Shown piece after piece: positions 28,804-30,079 of a stretch of DNA of 30,079 nucleotides; positions within the stretch are counted from its first letter, which is position 1, and every line of letters starts with the position of its first letter. Location: NCBI GenBank assembly GCA_902773035.1, contig CACYDB010000070.1, positions 1 to 30,079 on the forward strand, in the 5' to 3' direction. The stretch comes from an uncultured Ruminococcus sp. (lineage in GTDB: Bacteria > Bacillota > Clostridia > Oscillospirales > Acutalibacteraceae). The notes under the pieces are model-generated. The model worked only from the letters and a program-made list of their open reading frames with translations. It was not told the DNA's origin and searched no databases. A program made the translations under genes and the position numbers.

Positions 28804-29856
28804 ATGTCAAAAAATATGCCGAAGGTATCAAAACTGCCCTCGGGACGTTGGCGTGCCCGGGCGTATGACTATACCGACGAAAAGAAAGTCCGTCATTATA
28901 AATCTTTCACGGCGGACACAAAAACAGAGGCTATCCTTGCGGCGCTTGAATATGAACCGAAAGCGGCGGTGCGTAGTTATTCGGATCTGACGTTGTCCGG
29001 GGCATATGAGCGTTACATAGATACGCGTTCTAATACTCTGTCACCGTCCACAATCGCGGAGTACCGCCGTCAGCGGAAGCGGGATTTCCCTAAATTAATG
29101 CCAATGAAGCTCAAGGATATTTCTCCCGAGCTTGTTCAAACAGCGGTCAACGAGGCGGCTCAGACTTCTTCTCCGAAAACTGTCAGGAATATGCACGGGC
29201 TGTTACATAAGGTTTTGAAGTGCTACGCTCCGCAAATTATTCTTAATACGGACTTACCACAAAAAAACAAGCCTAAGATTTATGTACCGACGTCAGAGGA
29301 AGTAACCGCTGCTTTGAAAGCTTCAGATGAATGGACGAGGGTACCTATATTGCTCGCGAGCAGAGGCAGCTTGAGAAGGTCGGAGATTTGCGCACTTACT
29401 CCCGAGGACATCACGGACATTGGCGTTGTGGTAAATAAGGCTATGGTTAAGGACGAAAGCAAGCAATTTGTTATAAAGCCGCCAAAAACCGCCGCAGGAT
29501 TTAGGACGTGTCGATTGCCGCCTGATGTTTTAAAAGAGGTGAGAGCCTGGAAACATTTCGGCGTTTCGCCTGATAAGTTGGAAAAAAAGTGGCAAGCAGT
29601 CAAAAAGTCGGCGGGATTGTGTTTTAAATTTCACGCGTTCCGGCATTACTGGGCTAGTCTGTTAATCGCAAAAGGAATTCCCGATCAGTATATTGCCGCT
29701 GACGGCGGGTGGTCGTCGGTCGCTATGGTACAGGAAGTTTACGGTCACGCTTTGCGAGATAAGCAAAATGAGTTTGGTGACAGAATTGTAAATATTTTTT
29801 CGCAAGAGTTCTCTGTTGTCGAGGGTGGTAAGGACGAAAAAGAGAAAAAGGCGTAA
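28804..29856 (+). CDS. int: Phage integrase, tyrosine recombinase
   Basis: A 350-aa recombinase that integrates and excises the prophage at the tRNA. An N-terminal AP2-like arm-binding region (SGRWRARAYDY, KSFTADTKTEA; about 12-45) is followed by a SAM-like core-binding domain (about 62-125) and the catalytic domain. The active-site set is R191 (SLRRSE), K228, H277 and R280 (HAFRH), W303 (GGWSS) and the nucleophile Y313 (EVYGHA). AAGGGGTG lies 5 nt before the ATG at 28804; an upstream TTG is rejected. The gene points at the attachment core. I find no excisionase gene. Confidence 0.95.
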   Translation: MSKNMPKVSKLPSGRWRARAYDYTDEKKVRHYKSFTADTKTEAILAALEYEPKAAVRSYSDLTLSGAYERYIDTRSNTLSPSTIAEYRRQRKRDFPKLMPMKLKDISPELVQTAVNEAAQTSSPKTVRNMHGLLHKVLKCYAPQIILNTDLPQKNKPKIYVPTSEEVTAALKASDEWTRVPILLASRGSLRRSEICALTPEDITDIGVVVNKAMVKDESKQFVIKPPKTAAGFRTCRLPPDVLKEVRAWKHFGVSPDKLEKKWQAVKKSAGLCFKFHAFRHYWASLLIAKGIPDQYIAADGGWSSVAMVQEVYGHALRDKQNEFGDRIVNIFSQEFSVVEGGKDEKEKKA

Positions 29857-29889
29857 AAAAGCCTTGTAACATAAAAATGTTGCAGGGCT
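29855..29889. terminator. Hairpin after integrase
   Basis: AGCCTTGTAACA (29860-29871) pairs with TGTTGCAGGGCT (29878-29889) with two G-U pairs on the plus strand. The T tract (six) lies on the minus side, where those two pairs become A/C mismatches. The sequence thus gives a better stem for the integrase mRNA and a better tail for leftward RNA; the direction is uncertain. Confidence 0.5.
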
Positions 29890-29905
29890 GATATTATGAC
29901 AATTT

Positions 29906-29947
29906 CGTGGCAAGAACGTGGCAAGAATTTTTATTTTGTGGCAAAAA
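29906..29947. repeat. Right arm-type repeats (candidate integrase arm sites)
   Basis: Two tandem copies of CGTGGCAAGAA (29906-29916, 29917-29927), identical to 75-96, and a third degenerate copy, TGTGGCAAAAA (29937-29947), matching 9 of 11. They lie between the integrase and the core. Confidence 0.65.
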
Positions 29948-29978
29948 TAATTTTCTGTACGCAAAATAATTTTGCTGT
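29941..29978. repeat. Two near-identical A/T-rich repeats, 20-bp period
   Basis: GCAAAAATAATTTTCTGT (29941-29958) and GCAAAATAATTTTGCTGT (29961-29978) share nearly all positions, 20 bp apart (about two helical turns). They could bind a bending or excision factor; this is inferred from location only. Confidence 0.45.
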
Positions 29979-29989
29979 GCACAAAACAA

Positions 29990-30043
29990 AAAACCCAGTA
30001 TTTAAGCGAGTTTCACGTAGAATCCCGATAAATACTGGGTTTT
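29990..30043. terminator. Terminator of the host tRNA, supplied by the phage arm
   Basis: AAAACCCAGTATTTA (29990-30004) and TAAATACTGGGTTTT (30029-30043) form a perfect 15-bp stem around 24 nt. On the minus strand the tRNA 3' end (30049) is only 5 nt upstream and T-rich sequence follows. It is also bounded by TTTT on the plus strand. It lies inside the prophage, so it replaces the host terminator of the tRNA. Confidence 0.8.
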
Positions 30044-30048
30044 CCCTT

Positions 30049-30075
30049 TGGTCGAGGTGACAGGACTTGAACCTG
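30049..30075. repeat. Right attachment core
   Basis: 27 bp identical to 2-28. It continues without a break into tRNA sequence, so this is the copy attached to the functional tRNA. Confidence 0.93.
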
Positions 30076-30079
30076 CGGC
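30049..30079 (-). tRNA. 3' end of a host tRNA gene (partial, runs off the window)
   Basis: Minus-strand reading gives T-stem GCAGG, loop TTCAAGT, stem CCTGT, acceptor CACCTCG, discriminator A and an encoded CCA. The 5' acceptor strand should read CGAGGTG. A tRNA-Pro is possible from that acceptor and the T-arm, but the anticodon is outside the window. Confidence 0.85.

Noticed and set aside
29662..29982. Minus-strand 106-aa ORF over the integrase end
   Set aside because: It is antisense to the integrase active site and runs into the arm repeats; its Leu/Phe-rich text is a shadow.

Overview
The window is one complete, compact prophage of about 30 kb. It is bounded by two copies of a 27-bp core (2-28 and 30049-30075) that is the 3' end of a tRNA gene, including CCA, on the minus strand. 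The right copy continues into the rest of the tRNA outside the window, so the intact tRNA lies on the integrase side and the left copy is the displaced duplicate. The gene families (HK97-type head, siphovirus tail with BppU-type baseplate, HNH endonuclease beside the terminase, Rep_ORF2/G2P-like initiator, strong GGAGG-type ribosome binding sites, moderate G+C) point to a Firmicutes host, probably a gut clostridium of the Ruminococcus/Oscillospira kind. I cannot name the genus.

Layout, right to left. The plus strand carries only the lysogeny module: a small XRE repressor (27052), a zinc-ribbon/membrane protein, a DEDDh exonuclease-BRCT protein and the tyrosine integrase (28804-29856). A divergent control region (26881-27051) has two promoters, each TTGACA-N17-TATAAT, and four related 13-bp operators. 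Everything left of it is on the minus strand. The early operon (26880 down to about 17461) has a Cro-like protein, small membrane and Cys-rich proteins, a SNF2-like helicase, a DNA methyltransferase, a VRR-NUC nuclease, a HUH-type replication initiator, more small proteins (XF1762-like, ASCH, zinc ribbons) and a candidate late regulator whose stop codon lies inside a strong terminator.

The late operon follows: HNH, small and large terminase, portal, ClpP-like protease, capsid, connectors, tail terminator, major tail protein, tail chaperones made by a -1 frameshift, tape measure, Dit, Tal, BppU-like baseplate protein, a BspA-type leucine-rich-repeat protein, then holin-like proteins and a CHAP endolysin. 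About 430 bp of non-coding left arm separate the endolysin from the left attachment core.

The points most worth a second look are: a series of hairpins with minus-strand U-tracts between the host tRNA and the lytic promoter, which may insulate the lysogen from host read-through; the helically phased operator array; a tape-measure gene that seems to start at CTG directly after, and in frame with, the frameshift product's stop codon; a HUH Rep as the only recognisable replication initiator; and a repressor-linked zinc-ribbon plus exonuclease-BRCT pair that would be expressed in the lysogen. I see no CRISPR array, insertion sequence, rRNA or complete tRNA.
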